DNA from: Podocnemis expansa
Taxonomy: Eukaryota > Chordata > Testudines > Podocnemididae
NCBI GenBank assembly: GCA_007922195.1
Contig: ML681997.1
Coordinates: 6,581,156 to 6,645,155, forward strand
DNA length: 64,000 bases
Direction of reading: 5' to 3'
How positions within the stretch are numbered: the stretch's first letter is position 1; each line of letters starts with the position of its first letter. The notes under the pieces are model-generated. The model saw nothing but the letters and a program-made list of their open reading frames with translations, was not told the origin of the DNA and ran no database searches. This document shows positions 44,586 through 56,970 of this stretch, piece after piece. Made by a program: the position numbers and the translations under genes.

Positions 44586-44732
44586 GACTTCTCTGCCAGG
44601 GAAGAGGATCAGAAATAGGAGCTGTTTCCCCAGCCTGCTGCAGCCCTTTATCAGCCTCTTTCAGGGGAAACTGAATCTCTTGACTGCTGAAAAAGGTTTG
44701 GAGGTCCTGGTGGATCAGCTGGTGTGACTGTG

Positions 44733-45105
44733 GCCAGCAGGGCTAATGAGATCCTGGGATGCATAAATGAGAATCCCGAGTAAGAAAGAAGCTTTTGTAT
44801 GTCTGTATTTCAGAGTGGGCTCTTTGATCTAGCAGAGGAAAGGGATCACACCATCCAATGGCTTTTAGTTGAAGCTAGACACTTTCAGACTGGAAATGAG
44901 CTGCAAACTTTCAACGGTGAAAGTAGTTAACCACTGGAACAATTTACCAAGGGGTGTGGTGGATTTTCTATCATGGATGATATTTAAATGGTTTGCTAAA
45001 AGATCTGCAGGAATTTTTTGCATGGGGTGGGGGGGGCAGTTCTGTGGCCTGTGGTCTGCAGGTCAGACTAGATGATCACAGTGATCTGGGAATGTAAGAC
45101 TTGAA
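44733..45105 (+). repeat. CR1 LINE 3' end, another diverged subfamily
   Basis: ctaatgagatcctgggatgc, agtagttaaccactggaaca, atttaccaaggggtgtggtg, then gactagatgatcacagtgat. Reads as the end of the CR1 reverse-transcriptase frame plus 3'UTR. Confidence 0.75.
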
Positions 45106-46879
45106 GGGAGAGGAGCTGGCTAGAGCAGCAGCATTTCTCCCACTATCTGAGGGGCTGTCTCAGTAGGAAGGTAGGTCCCAGTGGCTGCCCTGCCTTTACC
45201 AGGAGGCCATTGCCCAAGGTACCTGCTGTGAGAAGGGCACTTGCTGAGCTTGTGGGTGCCTCTCCAATCCCCATGTATGAGGGCTGTTTGATCCTGTTCT
45301 GGTGGTGAGTGGGTCCAAGGGTGGTGCCTGGTAGCTACTGAAGAGCATCTTTCCAACAGCTGGGTTTGTTTCCCCCTTGCTGCTGTCAAGAGGGCAAGAG
45401 GAGTCCTGTGTGATGTCTGGGGTGGGGGTGACTGAGGGCGGCCACTCTTTTAAGTGCTTCACTTTATTCCACTAGAAGATCAGCTTCCAGGGCTGATTAA
45501 GATATGCTGAGATCCTAAGTTATGTCAAGATTCACCGGTCCCATACCATAAAAAATAAAGAGAAAAAAGTGTATTATATTATAACAGAAAAGGGCATGAC
45601 AATATAAATGATAACGCATTGTATTTGCATGTATACATAGGCAAAGATGCAAAAAAAAAAAATTGCAAAAAGCAGCCTTACCTACATTATCAATTTCAGT
45701 TATGATAAATCTTAGTTATCGCTGACATATTGGAGGCTTCTCATAATGTGAGGCCCTAACCCATGGCTTATTTGGCTTGTGCCTAAATCTGGTACTGTCT
45801 GCTTCCACCAGAGCAGCCGTTGCTCTTTGGGTGGGTTACTCACAGGTCTTCCCAGCGCTCTTCCCAAACACCCAGTTGAAATGGAGAATGACACATTCAG
45901 GGGTATTTCTTACTTTGGAGATTAACCCTAGAAGAAGAGGAGCCCTCCTGAAATTAAATGTGGTCCATTGAGCTGCATCTGATCTTGCAATCATGCTTGT
46001 TCAATCAGCAGATTGTAATCACTCACTACACTTAAGATCACTCCCTTCCTGTTGTATTTAGGGAGAGAAGATGACCTGCAACAGCAAAAAGTTTCTACTT
46101 TTGAAATAAGATGATGGGCAATATGCCACGCCACCTAGGTATTCCTCCACCACAAGCTTTGCTCAGAAGTGAGTACGTTGCTATAACACCTTTAGTTTTC
46201 GAAATAAGGAATTCTTATTAGACTATTGGGAACTGGCTGCAGCGAAAGTGGAATTTATATTTCTTTAGACACAACTTTCATATGACTGATTAATAGCATT
46301 TTATAATTTGAGAAAACTTTCTCAAACCGTGAATGCTTCATGATGCTTGTCAACTCCAGTCTCTCCCAGAATGTCTCTAATCATGACTCAAAATCTCTCT
46401 GAGCCAGATAAAGATGTGAAAATCCCAGTAAATCTTCCAAAAGGTGTGGCAGGCCATCAGCTGATTGCAGAGTATGCTCTCCCTGTGGGGATAAAGAACA
46501 GCCGTAAGACACAATGATTGTGAGCTTTAGAATTATTACTCCTGTTAATGCATTCTGATTGTACATTATCTCTTGTCAAAGGAATAAGGCCATTTTCTAA
46601 AAGGAGCTGCTAAGGAATTGCCTTTTCGGTAGTTAAAACAAAAATCAAAACACCCCAGACCACCCAAATAATGCTGAAAAGTATGGTAAGCAATTGCTGC
46701 AGCATCCTGTTTTTCACTCCTGCAATAGCTTGTTACTAGAGTGGGAAAATTTGCTGATGCTATCTCAGTCTTAATTATATCTGAGTCACTGTAACTTGAT
46801 GGAGGAATTTTAATTTCTTTCAAGAAAGGATTTCAAATGTTTAAGAAGGGCTTGAAGAACCTTTGACTATCAGACCAAA
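45106..46879. other. intergenic, nothing recognised
   Basis: Short open frames only. No repeat named except an A-run at about 45649-45663. Confidence 0.45.
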
Positions 46880-47510
46880 ATATCAGGGAGGGAGAGGCAT
46901 TATTTAAGTTCAGTACCAATGTAGACATAAGAACAATTGGATATAAACTGACCATCAAAAAGTTTGGACTTGAAATTAGATGTAGGCTTCTAACCATCAA
47001 AGGACTGAAGTTCTGGAATAGCCTTCTGCGGCGAGCAGTGGGGGCAAAAAAATGTAACTGGCTTCAAAATGGAGCTGGATAAATGTGTGGTGGGTATGGT
47101 ATGATGAGACAGTCTAATTTGTCAGTTAATTGGTCTTTGATTAGTAGCGCTAAATATGCCAATAGCGTGTGATGTGGTTTTGAGTGTCTGGCTGGTGAGT
47201 CCTTCCCATGTACGCAGGGATTAGCTGATTGCAGTAGCTGGGGCAGAAGGGAATTTTTCCCCCAGGGCAGGTTGGCAGGGACCCTGGGGGTTTTCCCCTT
47301 CCCCTGTAGTATGAGCATGGGTCACTTGGTGGTGGTTTGTCTGTACTTTGAAGTCTTTTAAAACCATGATTTGGGAACTTCAATGAAAGTCATAGGTTAG
47401 GTGTCAATTGCAGGAATGGGAGGAAGATTCTGTGGCCAGCATTGTGCAGGAGCTCAGACTAGATGGTCCTATTGGTCTCTTCTGACCTTAAAATCTATGA
47501 ATCTGTGATT
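46880..47510 (+). repeat. CR1 LINE 3' region, older subfamily, about 630 bp
   Basis: atgtagacataagaacaatt, gtaggcttctaaccatcaaa, gttctggaatagccttctgc, agactagatggtcctattgg, then ccttaaaatctatgaatctg. It includes a long 3'UTR-like middle (gagtccttcccatgtacgca). Confidence 0.75.
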
Positions 47511-48013
47511 AATTTTAGTTTATACTTGTTTAAGATAGGAATTTTGAAATGCTGGGAAGCTGATCAGTGCTACTTGAATGGACCCAAATGCACATTATAT
47601 AATTTTTCCTCATCTGGGCCTGAATCTGATCCTGGAAACACTATTGATAGAAAATGTTTGTGGGCTCAGGTCAAAAAAACTCTGCTTATCCTGGCAATTA
47701 GTTAAATATTTGGCATGATTTAAACTAACTGGCTTCCATCTCTACCATCCTGTTTCCTTTCCAACATATCTTGCATAATGACCATGTTTTAATTACTCTG
47801 GTTTATAGTAGCCTTTAGATGTTCACAGTGAAATATTGTTTCCTCCGTTGCTCACTTGCTTGTTGCAGGGTGGGTCCTGGTATTTTTCTCTTGGCCCCAA
47901 TCAAGTAAAGCAACTTGTGCATGTGTTTAAGATCACGAGGAGTTCTTTTGACTTCCATAGGACTATTTGTGTTTAAAGTTAACCACTTGCTCACCTGCTC
48001 TGCCAGACTGTGG

Positions 48014-48216
48014 CTATAGAGCAGGGGTGGCCAAAGTTACGGAACTCAAGAGCCGCACAAGTTAATTATTAAACCTTCACAAGCTGCACTGAGGCATATA
48101 GCCATATACTTTTACCTAAGCAATTGATTTGCTGATGTTCTTCCGCGAGCCACACCTTTTCATTCAAGAGCCACATGTGGCTGCCGAGCCGCAGTTTGGC
48201 CACCTCTGTTATAGAG
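48014..48216. mobile_element. hAT-type miniature element (187 bp), GTGGCCAAA family, reverse of 23858 copy
   Basis: The element proper is 48022-48208. Left CAGGGGTGGCCAAAGT; right complemented CAGAGGTGGCCAAACTG. The flanks ctatagag and ttatagag match at 7 of 8. It shares subterminal sequence with 23858-24303 but lacks most of the interior, so it is an internal-deletion derivative in the opposite orientation. Confidence 0.88.
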
Positions 48217-49711
48217 TTTGCAGTTGTGGGGGGAGAAAAATCTTGCATACAAAGAATGGGATGAGATGGATTGTAGAGAGGGGCTGAAATGTGCGTTCTA
48301 GTCCTTTAACTATGTAGGGCGAGTAAGGTCCAAACAAACCACAAAACGAAAAGGAATCTTCTGTCCCATTCCTCAGTCCCCATCTCATGACAGGCACAGC
48401 CACTCCCTTTCTTCCTGATAGCATTATCCCTCTTTTCTTCACGCTTCCTGGGCGCTGTCCTCTGCAGCCTTCTCCTAACCAAGGACTTCTGGGGAGATCT
48501 CTGCTCTTTGCAGTCCTTCTCTCAGGTACCTATCTGGGAATGGCTCTGCTTCAGGCCTAACTAAGGCAGCCTAACCTGCCTTCTGGAGTGCCCCTCACTC
48601 TATACCAGGCTTTAAAAAGGTGTGCCTCATGAGAACTTTCCTGGACTTTTTGGGAGCCAGCAATGAACTGGACCTACCTCCTCCTCAATGGATAAGTCAC
48701 CCTGTGACACACACTATGGGGCAGGACAACCAACGTTTTCATGAACTCCAGAAATATTTCAAGTTGCTCTCTTTCTGGAGACGATGCTAGGGAAGAAATA
48801 GTCAAGCAAAAACTGAAAAGGGACCTGGAAATCGCACCCGTATGAAACGAGAACTAGAATGAGACATTCTGTAACTGTCTGCCTCTTGCCCATTGCAGTG
48901 GAAAAGCAAGTGCTGACCAGTAAAACAGCCATTAGTGCAAAACTCAGTCCCACAACTCTTCAACATACGATGCATTTCAGCAATCAGTGCAAAGACTGTA
49001 TCATTTCATATCATCCCTATCATCAACATCTTCTTCATTTAAAACCTTCCCGCAGCATAATGCTTTAGCCCACAAACTGGGTGTTCTTTTCCTCTATTTC
49101 ATTAAACTTCCAAGGAAGTGGGAAGAAGGAATTGCAGGTATGCTCGTAGGATTGGTATTTTGTACAGCAGAGTGTAACTTTAACTGCCTTGTGAGAAAAT
49201 ATCATTCTGTTTGGCTAACACTTGATAGACATGGCCTGCATCTGGGGAGTTCTATTTTTCCTTTAATTTGTCCCTTTTCAGCTCTGCAGAGGAAATTAGC
49301 AAAGGCAGCACAAGGGTGGAGCTTTGGATTTGCAGATCTGGTTTCCACATTGTGTGTTGTTGTGTGCCTGCGCTGTCTCTAGCCACATTGGTCTCCATCC
49401 TAATAATCACAACACACGTGTGGAGAATGCGTGAGTTACATCCACCATTTCATGATGAAGCTCAGTTCAAAAGTCTCTATTCCCCTTACCCTCCTTGCTG
49501 TCTGATACCAGCTTTTCTGAAATAATTGCATATGTCTGCAGGAGACACCAAGCCAGGTCTGAGTTTGAGGGCTGTTGGTGTAGCAATTTCCAGTCTGCCA
49601 CCTCCTCACTGTTTCACACGGCACCTGTCTCCCCCTGTCCAAGACTATTAACAGAGCCAGTCCTTTGCTCGTGGTGGCTCAAGTTGTAATCAGGATAATA
49701 CGAGGGAATTT
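48217..49711. other. intergenic, nothing recognised
   Basis: No supported gene or repeat. Confidence 0.45.
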
Positions 49712-49901
49712 CAAAAGGGATAGCCGTGTTAGTCTAGTCCAGTAAAAAAACAACAAGGAGTTGTGTGGCACTTTAAGACTAACAGATTTATTTTTTGCAT
49801 GAGCTTTCGTGGGAGAAGATCCCACTTCCTCAGATGCTTCGAAGATGGGTGAACTTACAGAAAGGAATGAAACTAAATGCAAGGGGGTGTAAAACATAGG
49901 G
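49712..49901. mobile_element. foldback element, left half
   Basis: tcaaaagggatagccgtgtt, agtctagtccagtaaaaaaa, ggagttgtgtggcactttaa, gcatgagctttcgtgggaga, then gtgaacttacagaaaggaat and gtgtaaaacatagg. It is cut off at the element centre. Confidence 0.85.
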
Positions 49902-50201
49902 CCACAACTGTGAGTGGGCTGGCACTTGGGGGGGCATGGCCTTAGGGCATGGCATTGGGACCCCTGTGGCAGGTACCCCAGGGACCCCGGTGTGGTGTCC
50001 AGCCAGTGCCCTGGAGGGCCATGCTGGAAGCCACACCGTGCATTGCTCAGTCCACTTCTGGGGGTGGACCAGTTGGTCCAGGGTGGGGCAGGAGAACCGT
50101 GTCTGTCTCAAAGGGGGAGCGACTGCGCTCTGAGCTGTTGACCCGATGCAGTCAGTGAGCAGGCCGTATCCAGCCCACAGGCTGTAGTTTGTTGACCTCT
50201 G
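49902..50201. mobile_element. possible hAT-like 3' part (GTTTGTTGACCTCTG end)
   Basis: The right end, complemented, reads CAGAGGTCAACAAACTACAG, a hAT-like terminus. No matching left end is visible, because the segment abuts a broken foldback arm. The interior is GC-rich. Confidence 0.4.
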
Positions 50202-52620
50202 GGCTAATACCGCTCTCTGACCCTGATGAAGTCTCTCTGTCTCTCTCCAGGCATTCTTCCTTTCTACAGTCCATTTCTGTGAGCTCAACAAAGTATATTC
50301 AAATTAATTACTGAAATTTAGCTAGGTACTGAATTCTGGGTTTTTGGAGTCTGAAGATCCCTGAAACCAGCATATTTAGGACAATAGTGAAAATAAATTT
50401 GCTACTTGGACCATGTGGCTGAGTTGTGTCATGCCTTTTGAAGGCAGAGGGTAGTCTTTCCCCATCAGTCATGTATCTTTGGTGGCTTGGGACTGGAGGT
50501 GAGAAATGAAGATGGAAACACAGTCACCACCACTCCTAAAACAAACTCACTGAGCAATGTGTGCTCAGGAACCTGATTTTCAAGGAGGGAGAAAAGACCT
50601 AATCCACCTTAATCTCTAAGGCCTTCACTCACCATAGGATGAAGACCATCTCTGTTCAGCAAAGCACTTACTGGTTAGCAAGTGCTTAGGTACTTTGTTG
50701 AGTAGGGGTGATTTAAACACATGTTTACGTGCTTTGCTGAATCAGGAACCAAAAGCCTGTCTTCTCAACCCTCACATTGACAAGCACTCACGTATGCATT
50801 TCCATTGACTTCACTGTGATTATTGGCTCAACGTGAGTGTGGGCTGCAGAGTCAAATCCTAGATGATGAAATTGTCATCCAAGGCTGTTTTGGAAAGCAT
50901 AGCTGACTTACAGGGTGAGGCACGTTCTAAGGAGCCAAGAAAGAAGTACTTTTCAGCTGAGGTGCTGTTTACTGCCACAATCACACTAAGTGATCTAAGC
51001 ACTTACAAGTGGATAATAATGCATTTGCTTAGTGCCTTTCTAAGCACAGAAATCACACTTGTATTTCCTGCCTGCATTGTAAAAGGGGAAGTTTATCCAA
51101 TATTGCCAGGTCTTTGTTTTATTGATTCAGTGCAGGGAGACAGGCCTGGATCAGGGGTTAAATTGTAATAAAAGTTGTGCCGAGCAGATGAGCTGTCAGG
51201 CCTGGAGGTGCCTGGGCTTAGCCTGGCACAAATTAAGCACAGGCCTAGCTCTGCAAAGGGATTTAGGAGCCTAGTAAGTCATTAGAACAATAACAGTGAG
51301 ATCCACCAAGCCTGAGTGAAAGTAAATAGGCTGCCTGCTCATTGAATGCAGGAAGAGAGATGCCTAAGAAGGCAAGCCATGGAAGTCAGCATGCTAGGTG
51401 GGCAGCCGCTTGAACTAGCCAGTGAAAGAGCCTCAATATTCACCTAAAGGAAGATGCCTATGCCCGGGTTGCAGGAAGGTGCCCCTCTCCTTGCATTCTA
51501 CAGCCAGGAGCTCCTGTGCTGGGGTCACGGGGACTTAAACCAGGGACATAGCCAGCTAGCCCCCAGTTTCTGGCCTGGCCCTTGAATCCAGTCGTGTGAC
51601 TGGAAGCTATCTCAAGATGCTCCATTTGCTAGGTAAAAAAGTGAAGCTGTGAGAGGTGGAGAGAAGGCATGATGAATCCCACCAGCGATGGTGCCTCTGC
51701 TTCACTCACAGACTCGGCCATCGGCTGCTGGGCAGTCCCACAGCTGTAGCAGCAAAGTTTACATCACTGCTGGGTGCTGTGGTGGGCCAGCTTCATGCCC
51801 AAGTGGGTGGTCCCCAGCCCACCTGGCCTTATCCCTAGCTTAGACACCTAATGTGTTTGTGCAGGAGACACCAGAGGAGGAGGTGCCACTGCCGCTTCTC
51901 TGACAGCTTTTGTGCTGGTGGTCAGAGCATTCACCCAGGTTCAATGCTCCCTCTGCAGAGAAAGAATTTGAACAGGGGCCTCTCACCTCTCAGCAGGGGA
52001 TCTAATCATTGGGCCTGGGTCTCTCCTCCCCAGAAGACAGCAGAAGGAAGCTCCTGTCTAAGTACGCAGCAAAATGCGGGGCCGGTGCTAACTCCTTGGT
52101 GCAGGCAAGAGGATGAGAGAGCAGCTTTCTCCACCTTCGAGTAGCAGAGAGCATGGCAAAGTGCTCCCCCTTGGTCCCTAGAGTTGCTAGTGGCTAGAGC
52201 AGAAGATGGGGAGTGTTTTTTTGTATTAAAGAAAAAATACCCTTCAAATTTCCTTCTTTAAGGAGTTTTTTTTAAAGGAGGTTCCCATCAGCATTAGGGG
52301 TTATGTGCTGCAGCTGTTGAAGAAATATTTCCTTTCTGCATTCTGTGCAGAAGGTGTTTTACTAGGGTTGCTCATCTCTTGAGGGAAAAAAAGAAACCAG
52401 GAAAGATTAGGAGGCCACTACGAGACAAAGAGATCTACTTTTGAAGGTGAAAACCAGGCTCAGATTCTGTCTCCAGACTTTCGGTCACTGGGCAATGGGG
52501 TTAAGATGATTGGGGGCGGAAAGGGTCAATTCCATCAGACATTTCATTTGATAAGCCATGTGCTGTATACTGTAAATCCTGCTGAAACAACACTGTGGAG
52601 GCCATCAATGTCAAATACAG
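50202..52620. other. intergenic with old short repeats, no gene
   Basis: 50640-50840 holds the 'gtgctttgctgaatcagg' family (a worn palindromic repeat with cattgacttca). 51170-52150 has the texture of an old repeat (gcctgagtg, ggtgcctaa words), not classified. Confidence 0.4.
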
Positions 52621-52627
52621 TGAAAGC

Positions 52628-52810
52628 GGATCAGTAAGAACATAAGAATAGTCTGAACCAGTATGGCCAATGGTCCACGTAACCCACTATCCTGTCTTCT
52701 GACAATGGCTGGTGCCAGGTGCTTCAGAGGGAAAAAATAGACTAGGGCAATCTATTGAGCGATCCATCCCTTTTTGTCCAGTCTCAGCCTTGGGCAGTCA
52801 GAGCTTTCTG
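52628..52810. repeat. dispersed repeat (AGTAAGAACATAAGAATAG type)
   Basis: agtaagaacataagaatagt, cagtatggccaatggtccac, atcctgtcttctgacaatgg and tgccaggtgcttcagaggga match a repeat I recall as common in turtle and crocodilian DNA. Class not certain. Confidence 0.5.
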
Positions 52811-53558
52811 TAAGCAAGCCATGGCTTCATCCGCTGCCCACTGAAGTCAGTGGGAATCTTGCCGTTGACTCAAACTGGCTCTGAGTCAAGCCCTTAATCT
52901 TCAATTTACTGCCACTGCTTACGTATCCTCTATGCCTGAGACTATTTTCAGTCTCATAAATGTCACCTCTATTGACTTTTGAAATGACACAAAAGAATAA
53001 ACTAAGGGCAAGCCACAAAAGCATGAGCATTTAAATTAAACCAGAACTTGGTTTGCTTCACATTACTCAGTTCCCTGCTCCTGCTCCTCAGTGATCTTGT
53101 GTTCTTCACATGAGCCCATATGTACTTGCATTTACAGGAGAGGAAAATTATCCTCAGAGCACATTAAATTCTTCAGGTTTTTTTCATTAGTCTTCTAAGA
53201 TGCTCATCTGGAGCTATTGCTGCTGTGTCAATGTACTGCTCTTTTAAAGGTGCTCCCCTGCTTTCTATACATCAGTCTCTCTACACAGCTGAGGGCTACT
53301 GCAAAACAGTTTATGAAAGACTTGAAGAAAAAAGTCATCTCTGAACTACGGTTCTGGCTGATGTGACAGAAGAGTCCCGTGACATTTATAACATTGGACT
53401 AAGTACAACCATGGAAGTACATGGTAACAAAGGGAAATATTAAGAAGTGTTCATGTCCATCCTAGAAATACGCAAAAAGTTTTGAATGGGTGGGAAAGGA
53501 GGGAGTATATATATCCCCAAGCACATTCTTACTGCTATTTGCTCTTCTCCAGGGCTGG

Positions 53559-54044
53559 CTCTAGAACAGTGGTTTTCAACCAATGTGTCGCAGCACACTG
53601 GCACGTCATAAGAACTGTTCGAGCGTGCCATGAAATTTTGTACAAAGGTCATGAAAAGCAATGTAAAACAAACATTTTTCATCTTAACCAATATTGTAAC
53701 CAACCAAAATTACAACTCATAAAACTCGTGAAAATGAATCATCAAATTAAAAGTGAGGTATTCGTCTTTCGCGTCTAAAATGTGAACATTCTAAACGCAA
53801 GTGGCCAAAGGGCAAAACTGAGATGACTTTTTTTTTCTGGTGGATTTGAAACATTAATGCATTCGATTCTTCTTTAGCGTGTATGCACTATGTTGCAAAC
53901 CTTGCTAATAAGACTCGAACAATAATAAATGTAAGTGAATGTGATGCAATCAATTCAGCTGAAAAAAGTGCGTGTGCCATGGAATTGTTTGTCTTATTGA
54001 AGTGCACCATGCAACTGAAAAGGTTGGGAACCGGTGCTATAGAG
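53559..54044. mobile_element. hAT-type nonautonomous element (470 bp)
   Basis: The element proper is 53567-54036. Left CAGTGGTTTTCAACC; right complemented CACCGGTTCCCAACC. The flanks ctctagaa and ctatagag match at 6 of 8. The interior has 'gtgtcgcagcacactggcac' near the left end, recalling the 10754-11917 element. AT-rich middle, no transposase motif. Confidence 0.8.
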
Positions 54045-56190
54045 ACAGGCAATCTGGGTGACTGGGGAGTTTGGGGGCACCAAGCTTGAGGTGCTGTCAC
54101 CTGCTATCACTACTGCTTATGCTTATGCTAATACTGGTCCCTACGATGTTGGTGCACAGTTCAGTATCTTGATGTTAGTGCATTTCAGTTAGTCTTAAAA
54201 TTTAAAAGTCTCTATAGGCCTACAGGAAACAACTTTTGTTTCATTTGTCTATATGTGGCATGAATAAATACTGATTTACAGATCCCCACATGACATTTTA
54301 TCATTCTATGTGACAGGGATAAATCATGCATGCAGAGCGTGCATCAGAGCTGTGAAATAGGCGACCAGTGCAAGAAAAAATAAAATATTCAGAAGTTTAA
54401 CAAATGAAGGGACGATGGCATTTCAGAGGCTCCTCCCCTGGGGCACTGTTTGGTTTAGATCTGGCCCCTTTTAGAAATGGGGTGTGGGTGCTATCATTCA
54501 TCATAAAAATCAGTGTTGGAAACTCTTTTTCCTAAATGGGGGTGAAAGTCTCATTGCCTGATCTGCACTGGCAAGAAAAGAGGATGTAATAAAAGCCTCT
54601 TCTGGTCTCTGAAGGTAGTAAAAGACGTTCTGCTCTCTGAAGCTAATATTTTTCCCCTAGTGCCCTCATTCCAGAGACATGAATGCAATAGGAGCATTTC
54701 CACTGGGTGCAGGCTTGCGGCCATAATTGATGGGCTATCATAGGAATCTAGAATGTGGATGCTAAACTTTTGTGGCCTCAACTCCTTCTGTTCATCCATT
54801 TCCCTTCTGGTCCCTCTGAGCAGGGAGACAGATGGCCTCAGTTTTGTATTTCATGTTGCAGGAGAAGCCAGAGTTTATTTTTAGGGGACCAGTATACAAT
54901 TAAAGTTTGCCTTCTTCCCCATCTGCCAAGCGGCCTACTGTGCACTGACATGCCAGCCTCTTCAGCAACTGCACTGCTTTGGGTTTGTATCTGCACAGTG
55001 AAGGGCTTTGGTATCCTTCTGGCAGAAGGATGCACCAAAATGTTGATGAAGGATAAGCTGCCTAGAGGATAAGCTGCCTTCTTCCTCAAGTACTTGCTTA
55101 TGGCCATTGTATGCTAGGTGTGTGCATGCCGTGTACACAGTTGCCAAGACTTTTGCCTCAGTGGGATCCACTGGACAGATGCGAGCACCCTCTGGGGTCG
55201 TGCACATATATGCTGGCATAAGGGTCACCACTGGCTCTGAGCCCTCTTGGTTCCTTCTTATTGCTTATGGAAGTTGCTGACAGCATCTTTCTCTGGTGGT
55301 TTGGGTTCTCCTCTAGTCATCCTTTGTCTAATTAGCATGTATAGCAGTGTGGATAATTGTCCTCTTTGCTGAGAGACTTCAACACAGGGCCGGGCTTACC
55401 CCAGGCCCTAGGCTTAAAGCTGTGTGCTTCTTCCGACAAGCCCATGCCAGTGAGCGACCCACACTGTGTCTGAGGCAGAGTCATGTTAATGAGAAGTGCC
55501 AGATCTGAAGGGGCTTCAGACTTTGCAATAAGAAGGACAGGGCATGTGACTGAAGGAGCTGGCCCTCCCACTAGTCATGGGGCTTCTGTGTGAAACATGA
55601 TAATCACCTTGGGGTCCCAGGATGTACTGGTGGGTCACCTCAGCAGAGCCTTTTCCTTTTCATCATGAGTGGTCTCTTTACCTGGTTATTGTCCATGTCA
55701 TCCTTCAGAGGCGAGAGGCTACTCAAGTGGACCTTTTCACTACAGGCAGAACAGAAAGTGCCATCTCTTCTGTTTGTTACGCAGGCACAGTCTGGGCTCC
55801 CTTCCTGACCTCATGGGCACAACATCTACTGTATACCCTTCCTCTGATCCCCTTGGTTTACAAGATTCTCCTAAAAATAACATGGGACAAAGAAAAGTTT
55901 ATCCTGATACCACTGGCAAGACGATGCCAGCATTGGTTCAGCATGCTTCTGAACTTTTCAGTGACAGCACCACTTGCTCTCTCTTTCCACTCGGATTTGA
56001 TCTCACTAGACCTGGCAAGTTGCTTCACCTGAATTTTGCCTTCCTCAATTTACTGCATGGTTGCTGCATCGCTAAACCTGGAAGAGCAGGTCTGTTTGGA
56101 TCAAGTTTCTAAAGGTCTTGCAGAGTAGCAGAAAGTCTTCCATCACGGCAACCTACCAGCCAAGTGGAAGCATTTCACATGTTGGACTTT
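54045..56190. other. intergenic, nothing recognised
   Basis: Overlapping short open frames at 54755-55230 and 55590-56110 have no recognisable family and unremarkable codon use. Confidence 0.45.
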
Positions 56191-56199
56191 CGAATGGAA

Positions 56200-56640
56200 T
56201 CTTTCTCTCTTCATTCACTGAGTGGCCCCAGGCAAATCATTTCATAGAATCATAGAACCATAGGGTTGGAAGGGACCCCACGAGGTCATCTAGTCCAACC
56301 CCCTGCCAAAAAAGCAGGACCACTCCCATTAGATCATCCCAGTCAGTGTTTTATCCAGCTGGGACTTGAACACCTCCAGAGATGGAGATTCCACCACCTC
56401 CCTAGGCAGCTTATTCCAATGCTTCACCACTCGCCTAGTAAGGAAGTTTTTCCTAATATCCAGCCTGGACCGCCCCAGCTGTAACTTGAAGCCATTGCTT
56501 CTCGTTCTGCCCTCTGTTACTACCGAGAACAGTCGAGCTCATCTTTCTGAGTCTCAGTTCTCTGTCTGGAAAATGGGGATAATAATTCTTTACCTTGTCT
56601 ATCTAGATTATAAGACATTAGGGTAACAGAGTGTCCACTA
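56200..56640 (+). repeat. MIR-like relic split by a CR1 insertion
   Basis: The left part ends ccccaggcaaatcatttc at about 56243. The right part resumes catctttctgagtctcagtt at about 56540, followed by ctggaaaatggggataataa and ctagattataagacatt. Together they read as a normal MIR core and tail interrupted at one point. Confidence 0.7.
56244..56539 (-). mobile_element. young CR1 LINE 3' end (5'-truncated), minus strand
   Basis: The + strand begins catagaatcatagaaccata, then gggttggaagggacccca, which is the complement of the CR1 tail, and ends ctaccgagaacagtcgagct. Nearly identical to the complement of 58276-58572. Truncated within the end of the reverse-transcriptase frame. Inserted in the MIR relic with only a 2-3 bp possible duplication, as is usual for CR1. 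Confidence 0.92.
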
Positions 56641-56970
56641 AAATCAATAGTTTATAGCCATTGTGACAGTGAGGGAGGTGGGGGGACGGATGGAGAATTG
56701 CAACAAAGATAAAGTAGGGAGGAGATGTGTGACAGCGGGGAGAAAGAGTCATGGGGGAGAAGGGTCTGTACTGGCCACTGGCCTTTGCGTGTCCCTAAGT
56801 CAAAGTTTTCTAAAAATGGAGCCCAGATTTCTTTGAACGCCGGTAGTAGATCTGTGCCATGGAAAGTCATACTTCCTTTGGCGGAGAGGCCAGAGGGCCT
56901 TTGTTCTGTTCTGTGCATGGATTTCCTTTTCCGTTTATGTAAAATCATTTGCTTTATAATCATGGCTGTT

